A stretch of 64,000 nt of DNA from Pseudomonas lini (GCF_001042905.1 NZ_JYLB01000006.1:310001-374000); one strand, 5' to 3'. Shown: positions 37,013 to 46,190, numbered from the stretch's first letter. Made by a program: numbers and translations. The notes: generated by a model from the letters alone, not told the origin.

Positions 37013-37311
37013 TGGAAACCTTATCCTTTGAATTCCCCGCCGGGCAGCCGCCTCGGGGCAGGGCGCTGGTGGGCTGCGTGGGCTCGGGCGATCTGGAAGT
37101 GCTGATCGAACCGGGGCTGGCCGGCAAGCTGACGATCCAGGTGCAGACCTCGGTCAACGGCAGTGAACAACGCTGGCAGCATCTGTTCGCGCGGATGTTC
37201 GACGGCCAGACACCGCCCGCGATGGCGATCGATATCCACGATTTCGGCGCCACTCCCGGCGTGGTGCGTTTGCGCCTGGAACAAGGCTTCGAGGAGATCA
37301 GTCATGACTGA
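37012..37311 (+). CDS. mdcC: Malonate decarboxylase acyl carrier protein MdcC (delta subunit)
   Basis: This 99-residue carrier has the prosthetic-group attachment site Ser25 in GCVGSGDLEVL, matching the position in characterised MdcC proteins. It carries malonyl and acetyl groups on 2'-(5''-phosphoribosyl)-3'-dephospho-CoA. I chose the ATG at 37012, which overlaps the mdcB TGA, over a TTG one codon earlier. It overlaps mdcD by eight bases. Confidence 0.94.
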   Translation: METLSFEFPAGQPPRGRALVGCVGSGDLEVLIEPGLAGKLTIQVQTSVNGSEQRWQHLFARMFDGQTPPAMAIDIHDFGATPGVVRLRLEQGFEEISHD

Positions 37312-38155
37312 CAGCGCAGCGCTTCTCAACAAACATAGCTTCGTCGAACTCGGCGCCCGGCAACGAGCGAAAGCCTTGCTCGACGCGGTTACTTTTCGTG
37401 AACTGCTCGACCCGTTTCAACGCGTCATGTCGCCGTGGCTGTCGCGCCAAGGCGTGGTGCCGCAAGCCGATGACGGCGTGGTGATCGCCAAGGGCAGCCT
37501 CGGTGGTTTGCCGGTGGTGATCGCGGCCATCGAAGGCGCGTTTCAGGGCGGCAGCCTGGGTGAAGTCGGCGGGGCGAAGATTGCCGGTGCGCTGGAACTG
37601 GCCGCCGAGGACAACCGCAAAGGCATTCCCACTCGCGCCGTCTTGCTGCTGGAAACCGGTGGCGTGCGTTTGCAGGAGGCCAACCTCGGGTTGGCGGCGA
37701 TTGCCGATATTCATGCGGCGATTGTCGATTTACGCCAGTACCAGCCAGTAGTCGGCGTAGTCGCCGGCAGCGTCGGTTGCTTTGGCGGCATGTCGATTGC
37801 CGCCGGGTTGTGCAGCTATTTGCTGGTGACTCAGGAAGCGCGCCTTGGCCTCAACGGCCCCCAAGTGATCGAGCAGGAAGCCGGACTTGAGGAATACGAC
37901 TCCCGTGACCGGCCGTTTATCTGGAGCCTGACCGGTGGTGAGCAACGTTTCGCCACTGGGTTGGTGGATCGCTACGTGGCTGACGACGTGGCGCAGATTC
38001 AGCAGCAGGTTAGCGAGTTGCTCCAGCAGGGTTTGCCGGCGCAGCAACGCAGTCGCCAGGCCGAATGGTTCCTGCAACGGCTGGCGAGTCTGGACGCCGA
38101 ACCACAAATCGAGCCGGCGACGGTTCGCGATCTGTATCAAGGAGAGCGCTCATGA
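37304..38155 (+). CDS. mdcD: Malonate decarboxylase beta subunit MdcD
   Basis: This 283-residue carboxyltransferase-fold subunit decarboxylates malonyl-S-ACP together with MdcE. It has the crotonase-like oxyanion segments GGSLGEVGGAKIAGALELA and GSVGCFGGMSIAAGLCSYLL. Its stop overlaps the mdcE start (ATGA), in line with a tight heterodimer. Confidence 0.95.
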   Translation: MTDSAALLNKHSFVELGARQRAKALLDAVTFRELLDPFQRVMSPWLSRQGVVPQADDGVVIAKGSLGGLPVVIAAIEGAFQGGSLGEVGGAKIAGALELAAEDNRKGIPTRAVLLLETGGVRLQEANLGLAAIADIHAAIVDLRQYQPVVGVVAGSVGCFGGMSIAAGLCSYLLVTQEARLGLNGPQVIEQEAGLEEYDSRDRPFIWSLTGGEQRFATGLVDRYVADDVAQIQQQVSELLQQGLPAQQRSRQAEWFLQRLASLDAEPQIEPATVRDLYQGERS

Positions 38156-38955
38156 GTTCGTATTCCCTGAGAGGCTTGAACTGGTTCAACGCCTTGAGTG
38201 CTGGTGCGAAACCGGTCGAGGGTTTACCGGCGTCGTTGAAAGTCGCCGATGGTGTGCTGGGTGAGCAGCCCGTGCGTTTTATCGCAGTGGTGGCCAATCC
38301 CGACAACCGCTTCGTCCGCGCCCGCAATGGCGAGGTCGGTTTGCTGGAAGGCTGGGGCCTGGCCAAAGCGGTGGATGACGTCATTGCTGCAGATAACGAC
38401 AAACCTCAAAAGCGCGCCTTGATCGCCATTGTCGATGTGCCGAGCCAGGCTTACGGCCGGCGCGAAGAAGCCCTCGGCATTCATCAAGCCTTGGCCGGTG
38501 CTGCGGACAGTTATGCCCGCGCCCGACTGGCCGGGCACGCGGTGATTGGTTTGCTGGTGGGCAAGGCGATGTCTGGTGCCTTTCTCGCTCATGGCTATCA
38601 GGCCAACCGGCTGATCGCGTTGCGCGATCCGGGCGTGATGGTGCATGCGATGGGCAAGGCGTCGGCGGCGCGAGTGACATTGCGCAGTGTCGAAGAACTT
38701 GAAGCCTTGGCCGCCAGCGTGCCGCCGATGGCGTATGACATCGACAGCTTTGCCAGCCTGGGTTTGCTTTGGGAAACCTTGTCGGTGGATCAGATCGAAC
38801 AACCGACGACGGCGGATCTGGCGCGGGTGAACGAGTGTCTGGTTCAGGCGATTGAGGATGTCGAGGCAGGTCGTCGTGATTTGAGCGGCCGCTTGGGTGC
38901 GAGCAATCGCGCCGCGTCGAGCAAGGTTCGCCAACTGCTGAGAGCGCAGTGGTGA
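38152..38955 (+). CDS. mdcE: Malonate decarboxylase gamma subunit MdcE
   Basis: This 267-residue partner of MdcD is also of the carboxyltransferase fold. Characteristic stretches are LIAIVDVPSQAYGRREEALGIHQ and AVIGLLVGKAMSGAFLAHGYQA. It overlaps mdcD at its start and the GTG start of mdcG at its end. Confidence 0.94.
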   Translation: MSSYSLRGLNWFNALSAGAKPVEGLPASLKVADGVLGEQPVRFIAVVANPDNRFVRARNGEVGLLEGWGLAKAVDDVIAADNDKPQKRALIAIVDVPSQAYGRREEALGIHQALAGAADSYARARLAGHAVIGLLVGKAMSGAFLAHGYQANRLIALRDPGVMVHAMGKASAARVTLRSVEELEALAASVPPMAYDIDSFASLGLLWETLSVDQIEQPTTADLARVNECLVQAIEDVEAGRRDLSGRLGASNRAASSKVRQLLRAQW

Positions 38956-39569
38956 ACACGTTTCTGGCCCACGACCTGCTTTGGGGGATGACCCCGGAGC
39001 AGTTGCCTGCGGATGCGCCTGCGTGGGCGGTCGAGTCGATCAGCACGCGTCAGCCGGTGGTGGTTCGGCGCGCGATGACTGCGCCGGATCAAATCGCGGT
39101 CGGCGTGCGCGGACGCTTGCGTGAGCAGCGTTATGCAACGTCGATGGCGATCACGGCGATTTCGCGTGGGGTAAGGCCGGAAGAGTTGTGTCATGTCGAG
39201 ACGACTCGGGACCTGCCGGCGTTGCGAGCACTGGTGCAACTGCGGTCGATGCTCGACGCCTGCGGTTGGGTATGGGGTGTCAGCGGCAGCGCCGGGTTTG
39301 AATTGGCCAGCGGTTTTGCGGCGTTGCATGAGCGCAGCGATCTCGATTTGATTCTGCGTACACCGCAACCGTTGAGCCGACTTCAAGCGCAAGAGTTGGT
39401 GACGCTTCTCGGCACCGCTGAATGTCTGGTCGACCTGCAATTGCAGACGCCGAATGGCGCGGTGGCTCTGCGCGAATGGGCCGGCCCGTCGCATCGGGTG
39501 CTGCTCAAAAACGCTCAGGTCGCCTGCCTGGTCAGCGATCCCTGGAACCCGCAGGAGCAAGCAGCGTGA
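38952..39569 (+). CDS. mdcG: Malonate decarboxylase holo-ACP synthase MdcG
   Basis: This 205-residue phosphoribosyl-dephospho-CoA transferase attaches the prosthetic group made by MdcB to Ser25 of MdcC. It has a nucleotidyltransferase-like core GVSGSAGFELASGF followed by SDLDLILRTPQP. I chose GTG at 38952, which overlaps the mdcE TGA; another GTG lies one codon upstream. Confidence 0.92.
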   Translation: MNTFLAHDLLWGMTPEQLPADAPAWAVESISTRQPVVVRRAMTAPDQIAVGVRGRLREQRYATSMAITAISRGVRPEELCHVETTRDLPALRALVQLRSMLDACGWVWGVSGSAGFELASGFAALHERSDLDLILRTPQPLSRLQAQELVTLLGTAECLVDLQLQTPNGAVALREWAGPSHRVLLKNAQVACLVSDPWNPQEQAA

Positions 39570-40477
39570 GCAGTTTGCTGGTGTTCCCCGGCCAGGGCGC
39601 GCAGCAACCGGGCATGCTCCATCGTCTGCCTCGGGAAACGCTGATCGAGGCGAGCGAGGTGCTGGGTGAAGATGTTTTGTTGCTGGATTCTGCCGAGGCG
39701 TTGCAGTCGACCAGAGCTGTTCAGCTGTGCCTGCTGATCGCCGGAGTGGCTGCTTCACGTCAGTTGTTATTGAGCGCGGATTACGTGGCCGGATTGTCCA
39801 TCGGAGCCTACCCGGCAGCGGTGGTCGCGGGTGCCTTGAGCTTCAGCGATGCGCTGCAACTGGTCAGCCTGCGCGGTGAGCTGATGCAGCAGGCTTATCC
39901 TCAGGGCTACGGCATGACCGCGATCATCGGTCTGGATCTGGCGACGGTGGAAAGGTTGCTGGCGCAGGTTCACAGCGTCGACACACCGGTTTACCTGGCC
40001 AACATCAACGCCGATAACCAAGTGGTCGTTGCTGGCAGCGATGGCGCGATGAAAGCGGTTGCCGAGTTGGCGAAAGGCCGTGGCGCCGGTCTGGCCAAAC
40101 GTCTGGCGGTCAGTGTGCCGTCTCATTGCCCGCTGCTGGAAGCTCCGGCGAAAACCCTGGCTGAAGCGTTCGCCAAGGTGCAATTGGAAACGCCGACCCT
40201 GGGTTACCTCAGCGGCAGTCGCGCCCGGCCTGTTATCAATCCCGAGGCGTTACGCGACGATCTGGCCTTCAACATGTGCCGCGTGGTGGATTGGCGCGGC
40301 ACGGTGCAAAGCGCTTACGAGCGGGGCGTACGTCTACAGATCGAACTGCCGCCCGGTGCGGTGTTGACCGGGCTTGCGCGCCGGGTGTTCGAGCAGGGCA
40401 CCGTGATTGCCTTCGATGGTGCGCGACTCGATACCTTGCAGGCGCTGTTGCGTGAGGAGGGAAGCCGCCAACCCTAG
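39566..40477 (+). CDS. mdcH: Malonyl-CoA:ACP transacylase MdcH
   Basis: This 303-residue FabD-like acyltransferase primes MdcC with malonyl or acetyl groups. It starts LLVFPGQGAQQPGML; the nucleophile serine is in GLSIGAYPAAVV; and the His of the dyad is probably in SVPSHCPLL. GTG is the start, overlapping the mdcG TGA, in line with the rest of the operon. Confidence 0.94.
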   Translation: MSSLLVFPGQGAQQPGMLHRLPRETLIEASEVLGEDVLLLDSAEALQSTRAVQLCLLIAGVAASRQLLLSADYVAGLSIGAYPAAVVAGALSFSDALQLVSLRGELMQQAYPQGYGMTAIIGLDLATVERLLAQVHSVDTPVYLANINADNQVVVAGSDGAMKAVAELAKGRGAGLAKRLAVSVPSHCPLLEAPAKTLAEAFAKVQLETPTLGYLSGSRARPVINPEALRDDLAFNMCRVVDWRGTVQSAYERGVRLQIELPPGAVLTGLARRVFEQGTVIAFDGARLDTLQALLREEGSRQP

Positions 40478-40543
40478 ATCACCGACTCAGGTTGCGAACT
40501 ACAAAAACAACAATTCCGACGATGCACTTTGAGGACTACAACA

Positions 40544-40960
40544 ATGATTATTTACGGTGTGGCGCTGTTGGCGATCTGTACGCTGGCAGGGGTGATCATG
40601 GGTGACATGCTCGGCGCATTGCTGGGCGTGAAATCCAACGTCGGCGGGGTCGGGATCGCGATGATCCTGCTGATTTGCGCGCGGTTGTGGATGCAAAAAC
40701 GCGGCGGCATGACCAAGGACTGCGAGATGGGCGTCGGCTTCTGGGGCGCCATGTACATTCCGGTGGTCGTCGCGATGGCAGCACAGCAGAATGTCGTTAC
40801 CGCTCTGCATGGCGGCCCGGTGGCGGTGTTGGCGGCGATCGGTTCGGTGGTGCTCTGCGGCTGCACCATTGCCCTGATCAGCAGGACCCACAAAGGCGAA
40901 CCCTTGCCCGATGAACCGGCGGATATAACGTCGGTTGGCGCACCGGCAGGAGGTCGCTGA
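40544..40960 (+). CDS. mdcL: Malonate transporter subunit MadL/MdcL
   Basis: This 138-residue membrane protein with four hydrophobic segments is the small subunit of the two-part MadLM malonate carrier (MIIYGVALLAICTLAGVIMG at the N-terminus, GVGFWGAMYIPVVVAMAAQQ in the middle). The 66-base gap from mdcH is the largest within the operon. mdcM follows at once. Confidence 0.92.
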   Translation: MIIYGVALLAICTLAGVIMGDMLGALLGVKSNVGGVGIAMILLICARLWMQKRGGMTKDCEMGVGFWGAMYIPVVVAMAAQQNVVTALHGGPVAVLAAIGSVVLCGCTIALISRTHKGEPLPDEPADITSVGAPAGGR

Positions 40961-40961
40961 T

Positions 40962-41726
40962 ATGTGGGATCTCATCGAGAAAGGTCTGGAACATAACGGG
41001 TTGGTGACAGCGTTCGCGTTCGTTGGCGTGATCATGTGGGTGTCGGTGGTGTTGTCCAAACGCCTGACCTTCGGACGAATTCACGGCTCGGCGATTGCCA
41101 TCGTCATCGGTCTGGTGCTGGCCTGGGTCGGCGGCACCATGACCGGCGGGCAAAAAGGCCTGGCGGATTTGTCGCTGTTTTCCGGCATTGGTTTGATGGG
41201 CGGTGCGATGTTGCGTGACTTCGCCATCGTCGCCACCGCGTTCGAGGTACAGGCCACCGAAGCGAAAAAGGCCGGGATGATTGGCGTCATCGCGCTGCTG
41301 CTGGGCACGATCCTGCCGTTTATTGTCGGGGCGAGCATTGCCTGGGTATTCGGTTATCGCGATGCGGTGAGCATGACCACCATTGGCGCGGGCGCGGTGA
41401 CGTACATCGTCGGGCCAGTGACCGGGGCAGCGATTGGTGCCACGTCCGACGTGATGGCGTTGTCGATTGCCACCGGGCTGATCAAGGCGATTCTGGTGAT
41501 GGTGGGCACACCGATGGCGGCGCGCTGGATGGGGCTGGACAACCCGCGCTCGGCCATGGTGTTTGGCGGCTTGGCCGGGACCGTCAGCGGTGTGACCGCC
41601 GGGTTGGCGGCGACGGATCGGCGGCTGGTGCCGTATGGCGCGTTGACGGCGACGTTCCACACCGGGCTTGGGTGCTTGCTTGGGCCTTCGTTGCTGTACT
41701 TCATTGTTCGCGGGATTGTCGGCTGA
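40962..41726 (+). CDS. mdcM: Malonate transporter subunit MadM/MdcM
   Basis: This 254-residue membrane protein has about six to eight hydrophobic segments and is the large subunit of the MadLM sodium-malonate symporter family. Typical segments are HNGLVTAFAFVGVIMWVSVV and GGAMLRDFAIVATAF. Its stop lies one base before repeat copy 3. Confidence 0.93.
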   Translation: MWDLIEKGLEHNGLVTAFAFVGVIMWVSVVLSKRLTFGRIHGSAIAIVIGLVLAWVGGTMTGGQKGLADLSLFSGIGLMGGAMLRDFAIVATAFEVQATEAKKAGMIGVIALLLGTILPFIVGASIAWVFGYRDAVSMTTIGAGAVTYIVGPVTGAAIGATSDVMALSIATGLIKAILVMVGTPMAARWMGLDNPRSAMVFGGLAGTVSGVTAGLAATDRRLVPYGALTATFHTGLGCLLGPSLLYFIVRGIVG

Positions 41727-41727
41727 C

Positions 41728-41835
41728 TGATCGTTCCCACGCTCTGCGTGGGAATGCAGCCCGGGACGCTCCGCGTCCCAAAGCGGACGCAGAGCGTCCA
41801 TTGATTCATTCCCACGCAGAGCGTGGGAACGATCA
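41728..41835. repeat. Composite palindromic repeat, copy 3 (108 bp)
   Basis: It has outer ends identical to copies 1 and 2, with a shorter, altered centre. It fills the whole space between the convergent mdcM and mdcR genes, and its right edge supplies the TGA stop of mdcR. Confidence 0.93.
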
Positions 41836-42753
41836 TTGGGTGGCTTGCCGATTGGCATACATCCGGCACTCCGCCAACAACGCCAGCAAATTCGGGTCAC
41901 GCTCCTTGGCCTTCAGGAACACCACGCCGATGTGCTGCTGCAATCGATACTTTTCTTGCAACGGAATCAGCTTCACCCGGTTCTCATACACCGCCGCAAT
42001 CCTTCCCGGCAGCAACGCATAACCGACCCCGGAGCTGACCATGCTCAGCAGGGTGAAGATGTCGTTGACCTGCATCGCCACTTTCGGCTCGAAACCCGCC
42101 TGCTTGAACACCCGAATACCGTCCTGGTGTGTGGCGAAGCCTTGGGTCAAGGTGATGAATGTCTCGTCGCGCACCTCGGCCAGATCGACTTCGGTCCGCT
42201 GGGCAAAGGGCGAATCAGCAGGAGTGGCGAGGAAGATGTCATCGGAAAACAGCGGAATCTGCTCGCAGTCCGGGTCATTCACGCTGTCATCCAGCGACAC
42301 CAGGATCGCGTCGACTTCCATGTTCTTGAGCTTGTACAACAGGTCGATGTTCGAGCCCAGGATCAGGTCGATATTGAGTTCGCTACGGCGAATTTTCAGG
42401 CCCATGATCAGCTGCGGCACGGTCTTCACCGTCAACGAATACAGTGACCCAAGCTTGAAACGCTCAGCGGAGAACCCGGCAGCTTCGCGGGTCAGGCGCA
42501 CGCTTTCGAGTACGTCCTGGATCAGCTTCTGCGCTCGCTCTTCCAACACATAAGCGCTTTCGAGTGGGGTCAGGTTGCGGCCTTCGTGTTTGAATAGCGG
42601 GCAACGCAGGGCGCTTTCCAAAGAATGGATGGCGCGGTGCACGCTGACGTTGCTGGTTTGCAACTCGGCGGCGGCGCGGGCCAGGTTGCCGGTGCGCATG
42701 AAGGCCAGGAACACCTCGAGTTTTTTCAGGGTCAACTCTTCATCGATCAGCAT
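41833..42753 (-). CDS. mdcR: LysR-type regulator of malonate utilisation MdcR
   Basis: This 306-residue LysR protein has the winged helix-turn-helix at residues 10-65 (LARAAAELQTSNVSVHRAIHSLE) and a substrate-binding domain from about 90. By position at the end of the mdc cluster it should activate mdcABCDEGHLM in response to malonate, as in related species. It is transcribed towards the operon, not divergently from it. Its last codon and stop lie at the edge of repeat copy 3. Confidence 0.9.
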   Translation of the reverse strand: MLIDEELTLKKLEVFLAFMRTGNLARAAAELQTSNVSVHRAIHSLESALRCPLFKHEGRNLTPLESAYVLEERAQKLIQDVLESVRLTREAAGFSAERFKLGSLYSLTVKTVPQLIMGLKIRRSELNIDLILGSNIDLLYKLKNMEVDAILVSLDDSVNDPDCEQIPLFSDDIFLATPADSPFAQRTEVDLAEVRDETFITLTQGFATHQDGIRVFKQAGFEPKVAMQVNDIFTLLSMVSSGVGYALLPGRIAAVYENRVKLIPLQEKYRLQQHIGVVFLKAKERDPNLLALLAECRMYANRQATQ

Positions 42754-42912
42754 GGGCGTGACTCTTATTCGAATCGCTCGATTGTGCCCAATTGGCTGAC
42801 GTTTGGCTCGATAGCTTTTTGTAGGAGCGGCGCTATACGGAAACATTGCGCTTTTAACCTTGAGGCCTGAGCCTTGCGCGATGCGGCAACGAATTTTTGA
42901 GGTGAGCAACAC

Positions 42913-43530
42913 ATGTATCACGGGGAAAGATTGAACGCCTGGACGCACTTGGTCGGGGCGGTGGCGGCGTTTGTCGGGGGCGTGTGGCTGCTGGTTATCG
43001 CCAGTATGGACGGCAGTCCATGGAAGATTGTCAGCGTGGCGATTTACGCGTTCACCTTGCTGGTGCTCTACAGCGCGTCGACCGTTTACCACAGCGTGCG
43101 CGGGCGCAAGAAAGCGATCATGCAGAAGGTCGATCACTTTTCGATCTACTTGCTGATTGCCGGCAGTTACACGCCGTTCTGCCTGGTGACCCTGCGCGGG
43201 CCGTGGGGCTGGACGTTGTTCGGGATTGTCTGGGGGCTGGCGCTGATCGGCATCCTGCAAGAGATCAAACCCCGCTCGGAAGCGCGGATTCTGTCGATCG
43301 TGATCTACGCGGTGATGGGCTGGATCGTGCTGGTGGCGGTCAAGCCGTTACTGGCGGCGTTGGGGCCCGTCGGCTTTACCTGGCTGGCGTCGGGCGGGGT
43401 GTTGTACACCGTGGGGATTGTCTTTTTTGCGCTGGACAGCCGTTTGCGCCATGCCCACGGGGTCTGGCATTTGTTTGTGATTGCCGGGAGCTTGCTGCAC
43501 TTTGTGGCGATCTTGTTTTATGTCCTTTGA
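42913..43530 (+). CDS. Hemolysin III family membrane protein (TrhA/YqfA-like)
   Basis: This 205-residue protein has seven hydrophobic segments and the family's conserved polar residues: HGERLNAWTHLVGA, ASTVYHSVRG, KVDHFSIYLLIAGSYTPF and HGVWHLFVIAGSLLHF. Members regulate membrane energetics in E. coli; the hemolysin name is historical. It is divergent from mdcR. Confidence 0.93.
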   Translation: MYHGERLNAWTHLVGAVAAFVGGVWLLVIASMDGSPWKIVSVAIYAFTLLVLYSASTVYHSVRGRKKAIMQKVDHFSIYLLIAGSYTPFCLVTLRGPWGWTLFGIVWGLALIGILQEIKPRSEARILSIVIYAVMGWIVLVAVKPLLAALGPVGFTWLASGGVLYTVGIVFFALDSRLRHAHGVWHLFVIAGSLLHFVAILFYVL

Positions 43531-43535
43531 GGCTG

Positions 43536-44444
43536 CTACGGGATCAAACGATCCAATTGCGCCTGCGCCCGTCGGCTGAACACCTGCAGCAAATTGCCCA
43601 AGGTATGCGGCGGCGGTTCGTCGGCGCGGGTCACTGCGTACAGGGTGATCGGTAGCGCCGGCGCCAGGGGGCGAATCGCCGTGGTAGCGGGAGACGCGCC
43701 GAGCGCGGTGAACGGGTCGATAACCGCCAACCCGGCACCGGATTCAACCATTGCCCGCGCCAGCGAGTAGGTCTGCACCGCGATGCGTACCTTTGGCGGC
43801 GGATTGACTGCCTCAAGGTAGCTGTCGAGTCTGGCGGCCAGCGGGTCGGCGCTGGACAAGCCGATCAGCGGCGTACCGGCCAGTTCAATCAGCGGTAGCG
43901 GTTTACCGTGAGTGTCGTCGGCCCAAAAGCCCTTCGGCGCCAGCGCCACCAGCATCCCACAGGCCAGGGCCTGCGCCTTCAGGCCCGGATGATCGGGCAG
44001 TTGCAACGTCAGGGCGACATCCACTTCGCGCATCAACAGGTTCTGCATCAGCTCGCGGCTGTGGGCGCTGGACAGTTCGCAGGTAATTTCCGGATAGCGT
44101 TGCGTCCATTCGTTGATCGCCGGCGGCAGCAGCGACAAGGCCAGCGCCGGGATCGCGCCAATCCGTACGCTGTGGCCCGGCTCGCGACGCAGGCTCTGGG
44201 CCAGACGTCGCACGCCTTGCAGGCTTTCGGTGACCTTGTCGACTTCGCGCTCAAGCTCCAGGGCTTCGGGCGTCGGCTGCAATTTGCCGCGCACCCGCAG
44301 GAATAACGCAAAGCCCAGTTGCTGTTCGGCGTGTTGCAGCACTTTGCTCACCGCCGGCTGCGACACGTGCAGCAACTGGGCGGCGCCACTGACCGAACCG
44401 GTCTGGCGAATAGCCTGAAAAATCTCGATGTGTCGCAGTCGCAT
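43536..44444 (-). CDS. LysR-type transcriptional regulator
   Basis: This 302-residue regulator has the winged helix-turn-helix at residues 2-60 (GSVSGAAQLLHVSQPAVSKVLQHAE). It is divergent from the oxidase, RidA and binding-protein genes and should control them, probably through the palindrome in the shared promoter. Confidence 0.9.
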   Translation of the reverse strand: MRLRHIEIFQAIRQTGSVSGAAQLLHVSQPAVSKVLQHAEQQLGFALFLRVRGKLQPTPEALELEREVDKVTESLQGVRRLAQSLRREPGHSVRIGAIPALALSLLPPAINEWTQRYPEITCELSSAHSRELMQNLLMREVDVALTLQLPDHPGLKAQALACGMLVALAPKGFWADDTHGKPLPLIELAGTPLIGLSSADPLAARLDSYLEAVNPPPKVRIAVQTYSLARAMVESGAGLAVIDPFTALGASPATTAIRPLAPALPITLYAVTRADEPPPHTLGNLLQVFSRRAQAQLDRLIP

Positions 44445-44451
44445 GGCAAGT

Positions 44452-44470
44452 CCATAACCTTTGTTTATGG
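44452..44470. promoter_or_regulatory. Candidate LysR-binding palindrome
   Basis: CCATAA-N7-TTATGG is a perfect six-base inverted repeat with a seven-base spacer, eight bases from the regulator's start codon in the 107-base divergent promoter. Size and form fit a LysR T-N11-A site. Confidence 0.55.
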
Positions 44471-44551
44471 GTCAGCCATCTTTATGCATTGTTCAACGGC
44501 TGTCACCTGGTCCTAACCTGAAGCACGTTCCAACAACGCTTAAGGACAGAC

Positions 44552-45793
44552 ATGGCTCAGCGGGTTTGCATCATCGGTGGCGGCGTCATCGGGCTGACAA
44601 CGGCTTACGCACTGGTTCGCGACGGCATCGACGTGACGCTGATCGAGGCCCGGGATTCGTTTGCCAGCGAAACCAGTTTCGCCAATGGCGGCCAGTTGTC
44701 CTACCGCTATGTCGCGCCACTGGCCGACGCCGGCGTACCGTTGCAGGCGCTGGGCTGGATGTTGCGCGGCGACTCGCCCTTGAAGCTGCGTCCGCGCATG
44801 GACCCGGCGCAATGGCGCTGGATGGCGGCCTTTCTGGCGGCCTGCCGGCGTTCGGTGAATCAGCGCAACGGCGCACATCTGCTGCGCCTGGCGCTGCTGA
44901 GCCAGGCCACGCTGCAAGGCTGGCGCGACGAAGACCGCCTCGACGGTTTCGACTGGCGGCGCAACGGCAAACTGGTGACGTTTCGTGAAGCCGCAAGCTT
45001 CGAGCATGCGCGTCAAGGGCTGGCTGATCCGCGACAGCAACAGGTGTTGTCCCGGGCCGAGTGCGCACAGCTGGAGCCGGCACTCGCCGAGGCGCCGTTT
45101 GTGGGCGCGATCTACACGCCCGATGAAGAAGTCGCCGATTGCCATGCGTTCTGCCAGCAACTGGTGGCCCGGCTCAAGGCGTCGGGGCGTTGCGAGTTTT
45201 TGCCGGGCCGCACGGTCACCGGCATTCGCCACGGGGACGGCGCGGTGCAGGCCATCGAAATGGGCGTGCAGGTATTGCCGGTCGAGCAACTGGTGATCGC
45301 TGCCGGTCATCGCAGCCCGGCATTGGCGTTGCCGGGCATGAACCTGCCGCTGTACCCGCTCAAGGGCTACAGCCTGACCCTGCCGATCCGCACCGAACAT
45401 CACGCGCCAGAACTGAGCATTACTGATTACAACCGCAAGATCGTTTACGCCCGCATCGGTGCACAACTGCGCGTAGCGGCGATGGTCGACATTGTCGGCT
45501 TCGACCCGGCACTCGATCCCAAGCGTCTGGCGCTGATCAAACGCCAGGCGCAGGAAACCTTGCCCAATGCCGGCGATTACGACGCAGCCATCGCGTGGGC
45601 CGGCATGCGCCCGGCCACTCCCAGCGGCGTGCCGTTGATTGGTGCTACGGCGTACCGCAACCTCTGGCTCAACCTCGGTCATGGCGCCTTGGGCTTTACG
45701 TTGGCCTGCGGTAGCGCTCGGCTGCTGAGTGAGTTGATTGCCCGGCGCGCACCCTCAATCGAAATGCAGGGCCTCGCACCCCGCGTCGCCTGA
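44552..45793 (+). CDS. FAD-dependent D-amino acid dehydrogenase-like oxidoreductase
   Basis: This 413-residue DAO-fold flavoenzyme has the dinucleotide site VCIIGGGVIGLTTAYALVRDG and the FAD-contact SFANGGQLSYRY typical of DadA relatives. The C-terminal FAD motif is AGMRPATPSGVPLIG, then NLWLNLGHGALGFTLACGSA. The likely reaction is oxidation of a D-amino acid (or secondary amine) to an imino acid; the exact substrate is not evident. RidA, encoded 18 bases downstream, would clear the imine. Confidence 0.85.
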   Translation: MAQRVCIIGGGVIGLTTAYALVRDGIDVTLIEARDSFASETSFANGGQLSYRYVAPLADAGVPLQALGWMLRGDSPLKLRPRMDPAQWRWMAAFLAACRRSVNQRNGAHLLRLALLSQATLQGWRDEDRLDGFDWRRNGKLVTFREAASFEHARQGLADPRQQQVLSRAECAQLEPALAEAPFVGAIYTPDEEVADCHAFCQQLVARLKASGRCEFLPGRTVTGIRHGDGAVQAIEMGVQVLPVEQLVIAAGHRSPALALPGMNLPLYPLKGYSLTLPIRTEHHAPELSITDYNRKIVYARIGAQLRVAAMVDIVGFDPALDPKRLALIKRQAQETLPNAGDYDAAIAWAGMRPATPSGVPLIGATAYRNLWLNLGHGALGFTLACGSARLLSELIARRAPSIEMQGLAPRVA

Positions 45794-45811
45794 CTGGAAA
45801 AGGAAGAACCG

Positions 45812-46162
45812 ATGAGCATCAAGCGTTTCAACAGCAACAGCCGACTCTCTGGCGCCGTGACCTTTGGCGAGCTGGTGTTTTTATCGGGACAGGTGCCGGG
45901 TGACAGCCGCGACGCCGCCGGCCAGACCGCGGAGGTCCTGGCGAAAATCGACGGGTTGCTGGCCGAGGCTGGCAGCGACAAGGATCACTTGCTCAGCGCG
46001 ACCATTTACCTGAGTGACATTGGCCGCGATTTCGCCGCCATGAACGAGGTCTGGTCACAATGGCTGTCACCGGACAAGGCACCGACCCGCACCACATTGC
46101 AGGCGCAACTGGCCCGTCCAGAGGTCCTGGTGGAAATCACCGTGATCGCCGCCCGCCGCTAA
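45812..46162 (+). CDS. RidA family enamine/imine deaminase
   Basis: This 116-residue YjgF/RidA-fold protein has the active-site segments FLSGQVPGD, LLSATIYLSDI and the conserved Arg in PTRTTLQAQLARPEVLVEI. RidA proteins hydrolyse reactive imines made by flavin or PLP enzymes, which fits its place behind the oxidase gene. Confidence 0.92.
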   Translation: MSIKRFNSNSRLSGAVTFGELVFLSGQVPGDSRDAAGQTAEVLAKIDGLLAEAGSDKDHLLSATIYLSDIGRDFAAMNEVWSQWLSPDKAPTRTTLQAQLARPEVLVEITVIAARR

Positions 46163-46190
46163 TCGCACTTACCCACAACGGAGAATAACA

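Noticed and set aside
32164-41835. CRISPR-like array formed by the three long repeats
   Set aside because: The copies are kilobases apart with genes between and each is an internal palindrome; no short regular spacers exist.
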